Origin: Furcasterigmium furcatum
Lineage: Eukaryota; Ascomycota; Sordariomycetes; Glomerellales; Plectosphaerellaceae
Direction: 5' to 3'
NCBI GenBank assembly: GCA_001599815.1
Contig: BCIA01000006.1
Coordinates: 684,961-748,960, forward strand
DNA length: 64,000 nucleotides
Position numbers and translations under genes: made by a program. Under the pieces are notes generated by a model that worked only from the letters and a program-made list of their open reading frames with translations, did not search any database and had not been told where the DNA came from. Position 1 is the stretch's first letter, and every line of letters starts with the position of its first letter. Below are positions 1 to 10,801 of the stretch, piece after piece.

Positions 1-508
1 TCTCTCACGGGCTCGGTCACGTACGATCCGGGAAGCCCATGTAACTGTATTCTGCTCGGCTGGCGGGATGGGAGGATTTGGGATTTTGTAACCTGGCGGA
101 CTGAGGTGGCCCCTAACGGGAGAGATTGACGGGGGGATTTGATTGATAACCGCACCGGAAGAACCGGGGTCGGGGAGAATAGCGAAACCATTCATATATC
201 CTGTCAAGTTTATTATCGATACAAATGATCTTATCTTCGGAGATCTCACGCTTCGGCGCTGGTCGCCTACACCTTGGCATTAGTGAGGCTTACCGGCTGG
301 ATCATCACCAGAAAGCTCACCAAGCCCATCCGGCTGCGGGCTTCTCATTATGAATCGCGTGCACTATTGGCAAATGTAAATGCCAGAAAGAACCATGTGC
401 TTCATACTACGTCTCCAACCGTCTCATGGTATGACGGACGCCAGTTTGTGGAATGCCAGCGAGGGGCGCAATCACCTCATAAGCGCTAATTATTGGTCAA
501 AGTGACAT
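1..508. other. Non-coding stretch at left edge
   Basis: No convincing coding region is visible. The only open frame of note (274-489, + strand) has no start ATG and no recognisable similarity. The stretch ends at the tRNA gene, so it probably holds its upstream flank and the distal flank of a gene lying outside the window. Confidence 0.5.
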
Positions 509-619
509 GCCTGGATGGCTCAGTTGGTTAGAGCGTTGGTCTCATAGGTCATTCTTATGAGTTCCCTGGACACAGGAAATCCAATCCAAAGGTCGTGAGT
601 TCGAACCTCACTCCGGGCA
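509..619 (+). tRNA. tRNA-Met (CAT), elongator type, with intron
   Basis: The 7-bp acceptor stem (GCCTGGA at 509-515 with TCCGGGC at 612-618) closes a cloverleaf. The D-arm is around 516-531, and the T-arm has GTGAG and CTCAC stems flanking TTCGAAC (595-611). The anticodon loop reads CTCATA at 541-546, giving anticodon CAT. A 37-nt intron at about 547-583 interrupts the gene just after position 37, the canonical place, before ATCCAA closes the anticodon stem. The mature form reads like a eukaryotic elongator tRNA-Met. A run of five T at 625-629 is a Pol III terminator. Confidence 0.95.
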
Positions 620-873
620 CAACCTTTTTGCTCCACTTCCCGATTACTGGGTGTGGCTAAATTCTTTGCATCATGCATCATACATCGTGACGTGCCTTAC
701 TTACTTACCTTTTTGTCTTTTTCGCAAGTGGACATAATCAAGCCCGGCAAGAACCGACATCGGGAATCACAGGAATCGGACGACATATCGGGAATGCACA
801 CCTGCATTATCTCTATCGTGGCAGCAACCATCCGTCTATGACTGCCCCCCATGCTAAGGTTTACAATCATACA

Positions 874-2414
874 CTACAAGTACAGACCCTCCGGCTCGCT
901 CTCCTGCTTGGTGCGCAGGACCCTCTCCCTGGCCGCGCGGAAGTCCGCCATCTGCACGCGCATGCGGCGCTCGCGGAGCGCCATGAGACCCGCCTCGGAG
1001 CAGATGGCCTTGATGTCGGCGCCGGACAGGTCGTCCTTCTGCGAGATGAACTCCTCCAGGTCCACGTCGTCGTTGAGCGACATCTTGGACGTGTGCAGCG
1101 TGAAGATCTTGCGCTTGGTGTTCTGGTCGGGGTTCTCGAAGAGGATCTTGCGGTCGATACGGCCGGGGCGGATAAGTGCCGGGTCGAGCGTCTCGATCTT
1201 GTTGGTGGCCATGATGACCTTGACGTCGCCGCGGTCGTCGAATCCGTCCAGCTGGTTGAGGAGCTCCAGCATCGTTCGCTGGATTTCGCGCTCGCCACCC
1301 GATGTGGAGTCGTATCGCTTGGTACCGATGGCGTCAATCTCGTCGATGAAGACAATAGAAGGGGCGTTTTCGGCGGCGACCTGAGAGTGGTAAGCACGTG
1401 AGCAGATCATGGGGGGCAAAGCATCTTACCTGGAAGAGCTGGCGCACAAGACGGGGACCGTCACCGAGATACTTCTGGATAAGCTCGCTGCCCACAATGC
1501 GCAGGAAGGTGGCGGACGTCTGGTTGGCGACAGCCTTGGCGAGGAGGGTCTTGCCGGTACCGGGAGCGCCGTAGAGGATGACACCCTTGGGCGGCTTGAT
1601 GCCCATCTCCTCGTACAGCTCGGGGTGCAGCAGGGGCAGCTCGACCGACTCTCTGACTTCCTGGATCTGCTGCTCGAGACCTCCAATATCGGCGTAGGAC
1701 TCAGTCGGGGCCTTATCCAGCTTCATGACGCTGACCAGCGGATCGGTGTCGTCGGTGAGGACGCCGACAATGCTGACGCTCTTGTGATGGAGCAGGACGC
1801 TCGTTCCGGGCTCGAGGAGGTCCTTGTCGACGAAGCTCATGATGCTGACGTAGTACTCGGGACCGGTTGTGCTGGAAACGATGGCGTGGTCGTCGTCAAT
1901 CATCTCCTCGAGAGTGCCGACACCCATGGGGCTGCCTCGCATATCGTCAACCCGGCCGCGCTCATCGGCGAGACGGTCGGAGGATTCGCCCTCGGGGCCG
2001 GCAGCGGATCCCTCCTTTGCTGCCTTGGCCTTCCGCAGGCGCTCCTGGTTCTCGACGTATTCTTCTTCGAGGATGAGGTGGTCATGGGTTCGTTGCATTC
2101 GTAGCAGGCGCAGCTTGCATCGGCTGGTGGGGTAGACGGTGGGAAGCTTCGCGGCGGCGCTGGTGCCGGCCTGCTTTCTCTTCTTGCGGCCGACGCGGGT
2201 GGTGGGACGAGGAGGAGGCTCGTACTTGGGCTTGTCCTTCTGCGAGGGGCGTTAGAGCGATCGAATCGTTTGATGAGGTGCGCTTCGGCATACCTTCTTG
2301 TCCTTGTCCTCCCGTCCATCGGCGCCTCCGCCCATTCCGGACTGATTTTGACCCTGAGAAGCGACGAGTTAGCCAGGGCGAAGCTGTTGTTGCAGGATGC
2401 AATCTCCTTACCAT
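874..2414 (-). CDS. RPT2: 26S proteasome regulatory ATPase subunit Rpt2
   Basis: AAA+ ATPase of the 19S base ring that unfolds ubiquitylated substrates and opens the 20S gate. Four coding exons (2414-2412, 2353-2294, 2239-1430, 1380-874) give 459 residues. The protein begins MGQNQSG, the N-myristoylation signal typical of Rpt2. A charged segment and OB domain follow, then Walker A GAPGTGKT (about 245-252), Walker B FIDEID (about 302-307) and the C-terminal tail GLYL, an HbYX gate-opening motif. The first coding exon is only the ATG: the donor GTAAGG follows it directly, and a CTAAC branch site precedes the acceptor at 2354. Length and motifs match the family well. It is divergent from the UBC1 gene at 3166. 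Confidence 0.97.
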
Positions 2415-3165
2415 GGTGCTTCCTAGAGCTCCGGGAAGCTCCCAGAATGTGCGGGTAGAGCGAGAATCGAGTCGGAAATATCGAGTAGGAGAATCGAATC
2501 AATTCTCGGGATTGTGTGGTCCTCCGCGCGGGCGAAGATGGGTGATGGATTGTGGTGATGGGTAAGTTTGTTGGATGGAAGGTAGGTGACCAAGCAGAGA
2601 GAGGCGAGGCTAAGTTGGCTGCTGGCTCGAGGTGCTCAAGGCGCCCAGGGCGACGCGCCAGGTTTGGGGGCCTAGGCTGGAAGGAGGCCGTGGTCACGTG
2701 TCGCTGACCGCCTGAGAGCCGCCAAGAGCTGAGGGTCAAACACAGGATTCTGCCGCCTGCTATGTCATTGGGCCCTTCGCGGGGCAGTCGCAAGTGCTGG
2801 AGACAGTTCGGCCCACCCGCTGCTTCAACTTCGCACCTGCCGGCCGGTCCCCGCGGTCCATCAGCTCCCAGCCTGCCTCACTCACACGACCTGACCAGCC
2901 AAAGTTTATATGGTGACCCCGATTTCTGCCCGACTCACTTGCATACCTCTTAGACACTGAATCCCCAAACGTCGATCGCGAGCCACTTGCCACTTTACAA
3001 CACCAAGCACTCTTTCGGAGACAACCGCCCCAAAGCACCCGTCATCGAACCATCTCCGTCTATTCTTAACGAGGCTGCCCTTGCAACAACAGCTTCTTTG
3101 TAGCCAGAACGTCAGAGTATTTCTAGACCGACCATCCAAAGCTGCGATCCAATACACACCCCAAG
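2415..3165. promoter_or_regulatory. Shared divergent promoter of RPT2 and UBC1
   Basis: This 751-base gap separates the start codons of two head-to-head genes of the ubiquitin-proteasome pathway. The part near UBC1 is C-rich and pyrimidine-tracted, as fungal 5' leaders often are. I see no yeast-type PACE element (GGTGGCAAA), so no specific activator site is assigned. Confidence 0.5.
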
Positions 3166-3984
3166 ATGTCGACACCCCGAGAGCGAAGGATCGTGAAGGA
3201 GCTGGCGGACATCCAGGCAGACAAGGACAACTCCGGCGTCTTCGCAGAGCCGATCAGCGAGTCGAACCTCCTCCACCTCAAGGGCACCCTGCCCGGCCCT
3301 CCCGACAGTCCCTATGCCGGCGGAACATTTGTCGTCGACATTGTCATCCCAGACAACTACCCCTTCAAGTCCCCGCAGATGCGCTTCGACACCAAGATCT
3401 GGCATCCCAACGTCAGCAGTCAAACTGTACGGTCTCCCTGATGTCCTCGCCTCTTTCAGGGTCTAACACTTCAACAGGGTGCCATCTGCCTCGACACTCT
3501 CGGCACGGGCTGGTCCCCGGTCCAGACCGTCAAGACCGCCCTCCTCTCCCTCCGCATGCTCCTCGAATTCCCGAACCCCTCCGATCCCCAAGACGCCGAA
3601 GTCGCCAAGATGATGCTTGAGCGTCCGGAAGATTTTGCCTCCAAGGCGCACGAGTGGGCCATCTTCCACGCCGGCGCCCCTCGGAACCCCAAGCTCGATC
3701 TGTCGCGGTACAAGAAGGAGAAGGAGGCCGACACCCCTACGTCAGATGAGATCAAGTGGGTGCTTTCAGGCGTGTCCCTGGATATGAGCGTCAACTAACG
3801 AGGAAATAGGTACCAGGGGTTTCACAGGAATCTGGTCGGGCGCTTCACCAGCATGGGCTTCTCGGTCGAGGCCGTTGTCGAGGCATTCAACTACGTGGGA
3901 ATCGAACAGAACGGCGGCGAAGACTACGAGTTGGAGGAGGCGTACATGGGCGATATCACCGCTCGACTGCTCGGCGAGCACTAG
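3166..3984 (+). CDS. UBC1: Ubiquitin-conjugating enzyme E2 with C-terminal UBA (UBC1/UBE2K type)
   Basis: Class II E2 that accepts ubiquitin from E1 on a cysteine and builds mainly K48 chains. Exons 3166-3426, 3478-3755 and 3810-3984 give 237 residues. The UBC fold shows the HPN motif in WHPNVSS and the active-site Cys in GAICLDTLG (about residue 91). After a short linker a UBA domain (about 195-237) carries the GF loop in TSMGFSVEAV. The second intron uses donor GTGGGT at 3756, which joins EIK to YQGF; the GTGCTT site four bases downstream would break the frame. The CTAAC branch site is at 3795-3799. N-terminal MSTPRERRI and overall length fit the family. Confidence 0.96.
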
Positions 3985-4645
3985 ATTGACGTCGACAGTA
4001 TCTAGGCCGGTGGGATACGAGAACCACGCACACCCGGCAAACCGACGGGGAGGTAGGAGATGCATTCACCGGAGTTCAACAAGCCTCAGGGGCCGCGAGC
4101 ATGCTGACCGACGCCCCGGAAAAGTGCACGGCGGCCCCGTTTCAGGATGGCTCGGATTTTTCAGCATTGCCAGGCGGCGGGCGGGCGGGGAGCAAACGAC
4201 GGGATGACAGGATCAGGCCTCGGGGCTTCTGGCACGACCGGTGTTAAGCGGCGTTCTGCTTTTTGGACAGCGTAAATACACGTCGAAACTCTTCTCTCAG
4301 CATCACTTCACACATCATGGAGACGCAGTGCGGCAAGAATACAGATGGTAATTCCAGATACAGAACCACGGGGCAATTACGCCACGAGACCTCGTTCGGA
4401 GAGACAGAAAAGCCTCGCTGCCTCGCCTTGCTTGCCCGCCCCATCCCATACCAGTCTATCAAGAAGTTGTCCGTTTGTGGATGGATAAGGAAAATACCGA
4501 GGCGGCTGCGCCACCCGTGACGAACGACTCTCTTCTTTCGTACATATTGTGCTTGTGTGTTTACTCCCCTGCGGGCTGGCCCCTCGGGGACGAGCCCGGC
4601 GGGATACGCCACGTCCTCCTCCTCATATCAGGGCGCGCGTGCTGC
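3985..4645. other. Convergent 3' intergenic region
   Basis: This stretch lies between the stop of UBC1 (+ strand) and the stop of the succinyl-CoA ligase gene (- strand), so it should hold both 3' UTRs. Frames here lack recognisable protein features. No RNA gene or repeat was seen. Confidence 0.5.
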
Positions 4646-5912
4646 TTACAGCAGGTCGCGGCGGACGAACTCGTTGTAGAGGGCGCTGCCGAGGCTGGCG
4701 GGGGAGCGCTCGACGATGACACCGGCGGCCTCGAGGGCGGCGATCTTGGAGTCGGCGCCGCCCTTGCCGCCGGAGACGATGGCACCGGCGTGGCCCATGC
4801 GACGGCCGGGAGGGGCGGAGATGCCGGCGATGAAGCTGACGACGGGCTTGCCGCCGTTGGCGGTGTTGTTGGCCTTGAGGAAGTCGGCGGCCTCCTCCTC
4901 GGCGGCGCCGCCGATCTCGCCGATCATGATGATGCCGTCGGTCTCCTCATCCTTGAGGAAGACGTTGAGGCAGTCGATGAAGTTGGTGCCGCTGAAGGGG
5001 TCGCCGCCGATGCCGACGACGAGGGACTGGCCGAGGCCGGCCTGGGTGGTCTGGTTGACGGCCTCGTAGGTGAGGGTGCCGGAGCGGGAGACGATGCCGA
5101 TGCGGCCGCGCTTGTGGATGAAGCCGGGCATGATGCCGATCTTGCACTGGCCGGGGGCGATGATGCCGGGGCAGTTGGGGCCGACGAGGCGGGTCTTGGA
5201 CTGGGTCTTGAGCATGTTGGTGATGCGGACCATGTCTGTGAAGGGGAGGTCAGCTGGCGCGTCGACGAGGCGCACGGGGGGAGGAGGCATGCGTACCGTG
5301 CTGGGGGATACCCTCAGTGATGCAGACGACGAGGGGGATCTCGGCGTTGAGGGCCTCCTCGATACCGGCGGCGGCCAGGGGGGGACTGGTGAGGTCAGTT
5401 ACCTGTGCGTTGAGTGTCGGCTTCCGAAGTGGCTTACGGGACGAAGAGGGCGGTGGCAGTGGCGCCGGTCTCCTTCACGGCATCGCTGACGTTGGCGAAG
5501 ACGGGCAGGCCCAGGTGCTCGGTGCCAGCCTTCCTGGGATTCGTGCCACCGACGACATTGGTTCCTGTGGCGCAACAGTCAGATAACGCGCTTCCTCGTG
5601 GTATGTGGTGCGTGTTGGGCTCAGATCATCGTACCGTAGTCGATCGCGCCCTGGGCGTGGAAACTGTGGGAAGATCGTCAGCGTGCATTCTTTGGACTCC
5701 TATATGCCGCGGTCGCGGAGCTCTGAAAGGGGTGTCGCGGGCACGTACGTTCCCTGCTTGCCGGTGAAGCCCTGGAAGATGACCTTGGTGTCGGAGTTGA
5801 TGCGCAGGTTGTCGATGGTCTGCGAGTAGGGGCCGGCGGAGGAGCTGTAGGCGCGGGCGGCCTGGCGCAGCAGCTTGCTGGAGGGCCGCAGCTGTCTTGT
5901 GAAGGACTGCAT
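4646..5912 (-). CDS. LSC1: Succinyl-CoA ligase (synthetase) alpha subunit, mitochondrial
   Basis: TCA-cycle enzyme converting succinyl-CoA to succinate with substrate-level phosphorylation in the matrix. Five exons (5912-5749, 5663-5635, 5564-5438, 5385-5297, 5235-4646) give 332 residues with phase kept at every join. The N-terminus MQSFTRQLRPSSKLLRQ is basic and Ser/Arg-rich, a mitochondrial presequence. The CoA-binding Rossmann domain has FQGFTGKQGT and VVGGTNP, followed by CITEGIPQHDM and VGPNCPGII. The phosphohistidine is the His of MGHAGAIV (about residue 285). The second exon is only 29 nt. A long open frame on the opposite strand is a GC-rich shadow. Confidence 0.97.
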
Positions 5913-6462
5913 TATGACGGGTTCGGGGGGCTGTCGAGGAGGACGAGGAAAAGGAGTGGAGGAGCGCGGCTGTCAGGAAGCTGCGCTGTGTGTGATGCTC
6001 GAGAGCAGTTGTCGGATTATCGACGAGGGCGGGGGAGGTAGAGGGGAGATTGGGTTGATGAGTCTGTTCAGAGACCAGCAGAAAGAGCTTCGATGCACGT
6101 CAACGTAGTATATCTCGTCTCCGTTGTCTCCAATGGAAAGGCAACGTCAAAACTTGGAGTTGAGCCGAGAGACCTTCTGAGGAGCCAATCAGCGGCGGCG
6201 AGTTTGCACGGAGCTCCACGTCGGCCGACCTCTCTCACCGGGAAAACCCGCGACGGGATTGGGAGCTCGGATCCTCGGACCTGGTTTCTCCGAGCTTCGG
6301 ACATATCCCGTCCCGTGGGAAGGAGCTCCCGTCTCACTTGACTACAGCGGCCTAATTGGGACTAGCGCACTTGTCGCTCTTACTTTAGTCCTTGGGCTTG
6401 GCTCAATCCAGGCTCAGTCTTCGTCTTCTCTCCGCGCCTCCTCAAGGCGACCACCGGACACC
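5913..6462. promoter_or_regulatory. Divergent upstream region of LSC1 and the unknown gene at 6463
   Basis: This 550-base gap lies between two start codons pointing away from each other. The frame of the 6463 gene is open back to 6259, but no ATG occurs in it before 6463. No defined element was recognised. Confidence 0.45.
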
Positions 6463-7314
6463 ATGGACAGCACTGAAGACGTTCCACGCCGACAGTATCC
6501 GTCGACAGCGAGCAGGCGACTCTTCTGGACTCTTAACGGGCCGCTCGAGAGCGCCATTCAGGTCGCCCCCAGTCAATGGTATGAGCCCGGCGACGTCCTG
6601 GAGCCCTACTTCATACCCGCCACCGGTCCGGACACCGCGCCCACCTGGCACCCCGTATCGTTAGAATCCCTCACGGAGCCTGGTCAGTCGTCGACCGTGA
6701 CCGTCAGGATATATTGTTTCGACAGCTGGGAGGAGCTGTGGGTCGACCTGCATCGAGATCACTACGACGCAAGCGACCCTCTGTATTGGCAACGTTTCGC
6801 CTATTACCTTTCTGACGATAGTTCTGCTGAGGATTGCTCCGACAACTATGACTCTGAGGTCGACGAAGAGGCGCCGTGCTACCTGCTCAAGTGCTGCGGG
6901 ATGAAGCGGCCCAGGGCGAAAGACGTCCAGCTGGAGGTGAAGACGAGCGGCGCCTTCCTCACGGTGCACGAGTTCGTCTCGGCCGTGCACCCATGGCTGA
7001 TGAATTTCCGCGAGAGGATCCTCGACTCCCTCGCCAAGTTGGACGGGCGGAATACGCCGTGGCCGTCAGAGACGAAGCTGGCCGTCTTATCCTCCGGCCC
7101 TGGCCCGTTATTCATTGGCGACGAGACCAGGTGGGCGTCTGGTCATAAAAAGCCGTCTGTACCGCCACCAGGATGGGTTCCTCCTACAGAGGAGGAACGC
7201 TCGCGTCGGGTCATGGAGAGGATAAAGGCGAGGGCTGCGGCAAGGATACAGGAGCTGGAAGCGGCCGCGGCACGAGCACGCGATATAGAGAGCGCAGAGC
7301 AGCGGGTAGAGTAG
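6463..7314 (+). CDS. Hypothetical protein, 283 residues, coiled-coil C-terminus
   Basis: I do not recognise a family. This ATG is the first in the frame and has a good context (ACACCATGG). The protein is intronless. It has an N-terminal half rich in Pro, Trp and acidic residues, an acidic stretch (DDSSAEDCSDNYDSEVDEE) followed by a cysteine cluster (CYLLKCCG), and a central mixed segment. The C-terminus is charged and Ala/Glu/Arg-rich (about 240-283), predicted to form a helix or coiled coil. No signal peptide or membrane span is visible from this start. It sits between two housekeeping genes and may be a lineage-restricted gene. Confidence 0.6.
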   Translation: MDSTEDVPRRQYPSTASRRLFWTLNGPLESAIQVAPSQWYEPGDVLEPYFIPATGPDTAPTWHPVSLESLTEPGQSSTVTVRIYCFDSWEELWVDLHRDHYDASDPLYWQRFAYYLSDDSSAEDCSDNYDSEVDEEAPCYLLKCCGMKRPRAKDVQLEVKTSGAFLTVHEFVSAVHPWLMNFRERILDSLAKLDGRNTPWPSETKLAVLSSGPGPLFIGDETRWASGHKKPSVPPPGWVPPTEEERSRRVMERIKARAAARIQELEAAAARARDIESAEQRVE

Positions 7315-7996
7315 CGGGTTGGCAGATTTGCCCGCAAAAGTATGGCGGCGAGGCAGCGCTTCAAAGTCATATTGTCGACGGCGACCAGAGGGTCGAAGCT
7401 GCGCCGTCTCATATAATGCCGGCTCAGCCTAAAAGCAGCGAGGCTCTATTCACATCCAGTTCCGATGGGGCCCGTTGGTGTAAAACCTGTCTTAAGGGTC
7501 CAATATGTTGGATCGTCAAGATGTTTCAACTTGTAACCAGACACTGAGTTACAAGAGATGTTCATCTGCAGTTTCAAACGTTCAAGATCGGACACTTTGA
7601 TGATGGAAGCAATATGACGAAAAATCCACGCAAAGAATCTGTTAGACTTGACCATACGTATGTGAAAAGTCTCGCTCAAGGGCTCCGACACAGTCACGGA
7701 CTCACTCCGTCCTGAGCTCAGTGGAGACGGCTTCTCTCCTTTCAACCAACTCGGAGCATTGAGTCTGCTCGGAGTCTTGAGACTTGGTGGTCATCACCTC
7801 GACTGCCACAGGTTGAAGCTCCTGTGGGCCAATCACGGGATCTCATCTATCCCCACACAAATGCCCCTCCACGAAACCGCGATAAGATAAGCCTGTAAAC
7901 TTCCTTCGACATTGAATTGTCTTGGCCACCAGAGACAGACTCATCGTCGTCCACCACCACAGTCTCAACCGCCATCTGCGCCGAACTACCGCAGCC
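7315..7996. other. Intergenic region upstream of ELP3
   Basis: It holds the 3' end of the unknown gene and the promoter and 5' leader of ELP3. In-frame codons continue upstream of the ELP3 ATG (back to about 7922) without another ATG, so they do not extend the protein. No RNA or repeat was seen. Confidence 0.45.
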
Positions 7997-9797
7997 ATGG
8001 CGACCGCTACCGTCACAATGGCTCGCAAGCCCAAGACAAACAAGCCCCAGAACCTCGCCCCCGAGAACGAACGATTCGTGCGATGCTGCGCGGAAGTCGC
8101 AAACGCCCTGATCGAGGACCACGAAGCCTCCAAGGACCCCAAGAACCCGCCAAAGATCCTCAACCTGAACAGCCTGCGCAACAGGATCTCCAGCAAGTAC
8201 AGGCTCACGTCTCTGCCGCCGTTGACTGCCATCATCGCCGCCGTCCCGGAACACTACAAGAAATACATTATGCCCAAGCTGATCGCGAAGCCGATACGTC
8301 CGTCCGCCCGACTCCCCTCTGCCCCCCGGCTGCCGTAACTGACCTCTTGCAGGAACATCCTCAGGTATCGCCGTTGTCGCCGTCATGTGCAAGCCTCACA
8401 GGTGTCCGCACATCGCATACACCGGCAACATCTGCGTCTACTGCCCCGGCGGCCCCGACTCCGACTTCGAGTACAGCACCCAGTCCTACACCGGATACGA
8501 GCCCACGTCGATGCGTGCGATTCGCGCGCGATACGACCCCTTCGAACAGGCCCGCGGTCGCGTCGACCAGCTCAAAGCCCTCGGCCACTCTGTCGACAAG
8601 GTCGAATACATCATCATGGGAGGAACGTTCATGTCTCTGCCGGAGTCCTACCGGGAAGACTTCATCGCCCAGCTGCACAATGCGCTCAGCGGGTACCAGA
8701 CGTCGAATGTGGACGAGGCTGTGGAAGCGGGCGAGATGAGCAATATCAAATGCGTGGGTATCACGATCGAGACACGGCCGGATTACTGCCTGCAACCGCA
8801 TCTCTCCGACATGCTGAGGTACGGCTGCACGAGACTGGAGGTCGGCGTGCAGTCGTTGTACGAGGACGTGGCGCGCGACACAAACCGAGGACACACAGTA
8901 GCATCAGTGGCCGAGACTTTCTGTCTATCCAAGGATGCCGGGTACAAGGTGGTCAGCCACATGATGCCAGACCTGCCCAACGTCGGCATGGAGCGAGACC
9001 TCGACCAGTTCCGGGAGTACTTCGAGAACCCCGCCTTCCGAACGGACGGCCTTAAGATCTACCCAACCCTGGTCATCCGCGGCACGGGACTGTACGAGCT
9101 CTGGCGAACCGGGCGCTACCAGAACTACACACCAAACGGCCTCATCGACTTGGTCGCGCGGATATTGGCGCTCATCCCGCCCTGGACGCGAATCTACCGC
9201 GTGCAGCGTGACATCCCGATGCCGCTGGTCACGTCCGGCGTGGAGAACGGCAACCTGCGCGAGCTGGCGCTCGCGAGGATGAAGGACTTTGGCACGACGT
9301 GCCGCGATGTCCGCACACGAGAGGTCGGCGTCAACGAGGTGAAGCACAAGATCCGGCCGAACCAGATCGAGCTCGTGCGGCGCGACTACGCGGCCAACGG
9401 CGGGTGGGAGACGTTCCTGGCGTACGAGGACCCGAAGCAGGACATCCTGGTGGCGCTGCTGCGGCTGCGCAAGTGCAGCGAGAAGTACACCTTCCGCGAG
9501 GAGCTCGTGGGCCAGCCGACGAGCCTGGTCAGGGAGCTGCACGTCTACGGCACGGCGGTGCCGGTGCACGCGCGCGACCCGAAGAAGTTCCAGCATCAGG
9601 GCTTCGGCACGCTGCTGATGGAGGAGGCGGCGAGGATCGCGCGCGAGGAGCACGGCAGCGACAAGATCAGCGTCATCTCGGGCGTCGGCGTAAGGAGCTA
9701 CTACGCCAAGCTCGGGTACTGGCTCGACGGGCCGTACATGAGCATGTGGCTGGACGGGAGGAAGCAGGAGAGGGGGGCGCCGCCGCCGGAAGAATGA
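7997..9797 (+). CDS. ELP3: Elongator complex catalytic subunit Elp3 (radical SAM / acetyltransferase)
   Basis: Catalytic subunit of Elongator, which forms the carboxymethyl precursor on wobble uridine 34 of tRNAs and has been linked to histone acetylation. Exons 7997-8297 and 8353-9797 give 581 residues; the intron splits the Arg codon in KPIR-TSSG. The radical SAM cluster cysteines are in the C-x4-C-x9-C-x2-C block beginning at residue 113 (CKPHRC ... CVYC). TIETRPDYC and LEVGVQS follow. The C-terminal GNAT domain (about 430-570) carries HQGFGTLLMEEA and YYAKLGY. The start context GCAGCCATGGCG is excellent. Length is close to yeast Elp3 with a slightly longer N-terminus. Confidence 0.97.
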
Positions 9798-9955
9798 GCG
9801 GCTGGTATGCAGCGCTGATGGGCTATGAATACATGATGATACAATATGACCGGCCCGTCTCTCGGGTCAATCCCGTTCTTTGTTCCTTCGTCGATGGCTG
9901 GCTGGTTTTACCAGGAATGCTGCTCTGTCCGTGATGTCGGCTGGGGTTTCCCGAT

Positions 9956-10801
9956 TCAAGGATTCCGTCTTGTTCTCGGCTTCAGCTCTGTCTGATGCTC
10001 TGGGTCCAGGGACTCGGCTTTGTCGGTCTTTTCCCTGTCCGAAGAGTTCCCCGAGCCCGTGGGACTTGTCCTGTCCCAGGACTTGTATCTATCCCCGAGC
10101 CTTGCCCTGTCCTCGGGCTTGGCCCCGACGTTCTTGAAGGACGACGGTAATGTCCCAGACTTGAGGTACTCGTCCCACTCATACAGACAAGACAGCACGC
10201 CCTGCGCGCCCTCCTGCCGCAACGTCTTCATTTTCCCCTCGCTCATCTCCTTCAACACATAGTCCGACACGGTCTGCCCGTCGCGCGCCTCCGGCCGGCC
10301 GATGCCGACTGATATCCTCGCCCAGTGCGCGCCGGGGAAGTCCGACGGCTTCATGTGGCCGATGACGCTCTTCACGCCGTTGTGGCCCCTGTGGCTGCTC
10401 CCCCACTTGCGGATCTTGACCACGCCGATATCCTCCTCCAGGTCGTCGTGAACGAGCAGTAGGTTCAATACTGGCTTTTTGGCCGGTTCGCCATCTGTCT
10501 TTGGCTCAGCTGTTGCTGTCGCTTCCTCCGATTGGACCTGTGAGGCCAGCAGCTCCTGGTAGGCTTTGGAGAGGAATTTCCCGGAGATGTTCATGAGAAC
10601 GGGGGACCAGGCGAGGAGATGTTCGGGCCCGAGAGAGGCGTTGACTTTCTTGCCGTTTATGCGTTGCCAGGTGAGTTCGGGCTGTGATGCACCCAACAAG
10701 GGCTGTAATCCGGCGAGAACATGGTGGCCGGCTGAGTGGAGGGTGTTGAGATACGGCCTTGGGTTGCCGAGGCTGAAGATCAGTGTTCGTGGGGGCTTCA
10801 T
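9956..10801 (-). CDS. PTH1: Peptidyl-tRNA hydrolase (Pth1 family)
   Basis: Hydrolyses peptidyl-tRNA released by stalled ribosomes, probably in mitochondria in fungi. It is a single exon of 281 residues. The family signature is clear: FSLGNP with the catalytic-site Asn near residue 13, a His in the HSAGHH segment, LLLVHDDLE with the conserved Asp, and RGHNGVKS with the second Asn. It then has HWARISVGIGRP and VSDYVL. The C-terminal 60 residues are a charged, low-complexity tail (KPEDRARLGDRYKSWD and beyond) absent from bacterial enzymes. No strong mitochondrial presequence is evident. It ends close to ELP3 (158-base convergent gap). Confidence 0.93.
   Translation of the reverse strand: MKPPRTLIFSLGNPRPYLNTLHSAGHHVLAGLQPLLGASQPELTWQRINGKKVNASLGPEHLLAWSPVLMNISGKFLSKAYQELLASQVQSEEATATAEPKTDGEPAKKPVLNLLLVHDDLEEDIGVVKIRKWGSSHRGHNGVKSVIGHMKPSDFPGAHWARISVGIGRPEARDGQTVSDYVLKEMSEGKMKTLRQEGAQGVLSCLYEWDEYLKSGTLPSSFKNVGAKPEDRARLGDRYKSWDRTSPTGSGNSSDREKTDKAESLDPEHQTELKPRTRRNP

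Noticed and set aside
3756..3809. Donor GTGCTT at 3760 for UBC1 intron 2
   Set aside because: It would shift the frame and destroy the UBA domain; GTGGGT at 3756 gives a correct join.
4475..5320. Long plus-strand open frame (281 codons) opposite LSC1
   Set aside because: It is antisense to well-conserved LSC1 exons and has the Gly/Ala/Val/Asp-rich composition of a GC-rich shadow frame.
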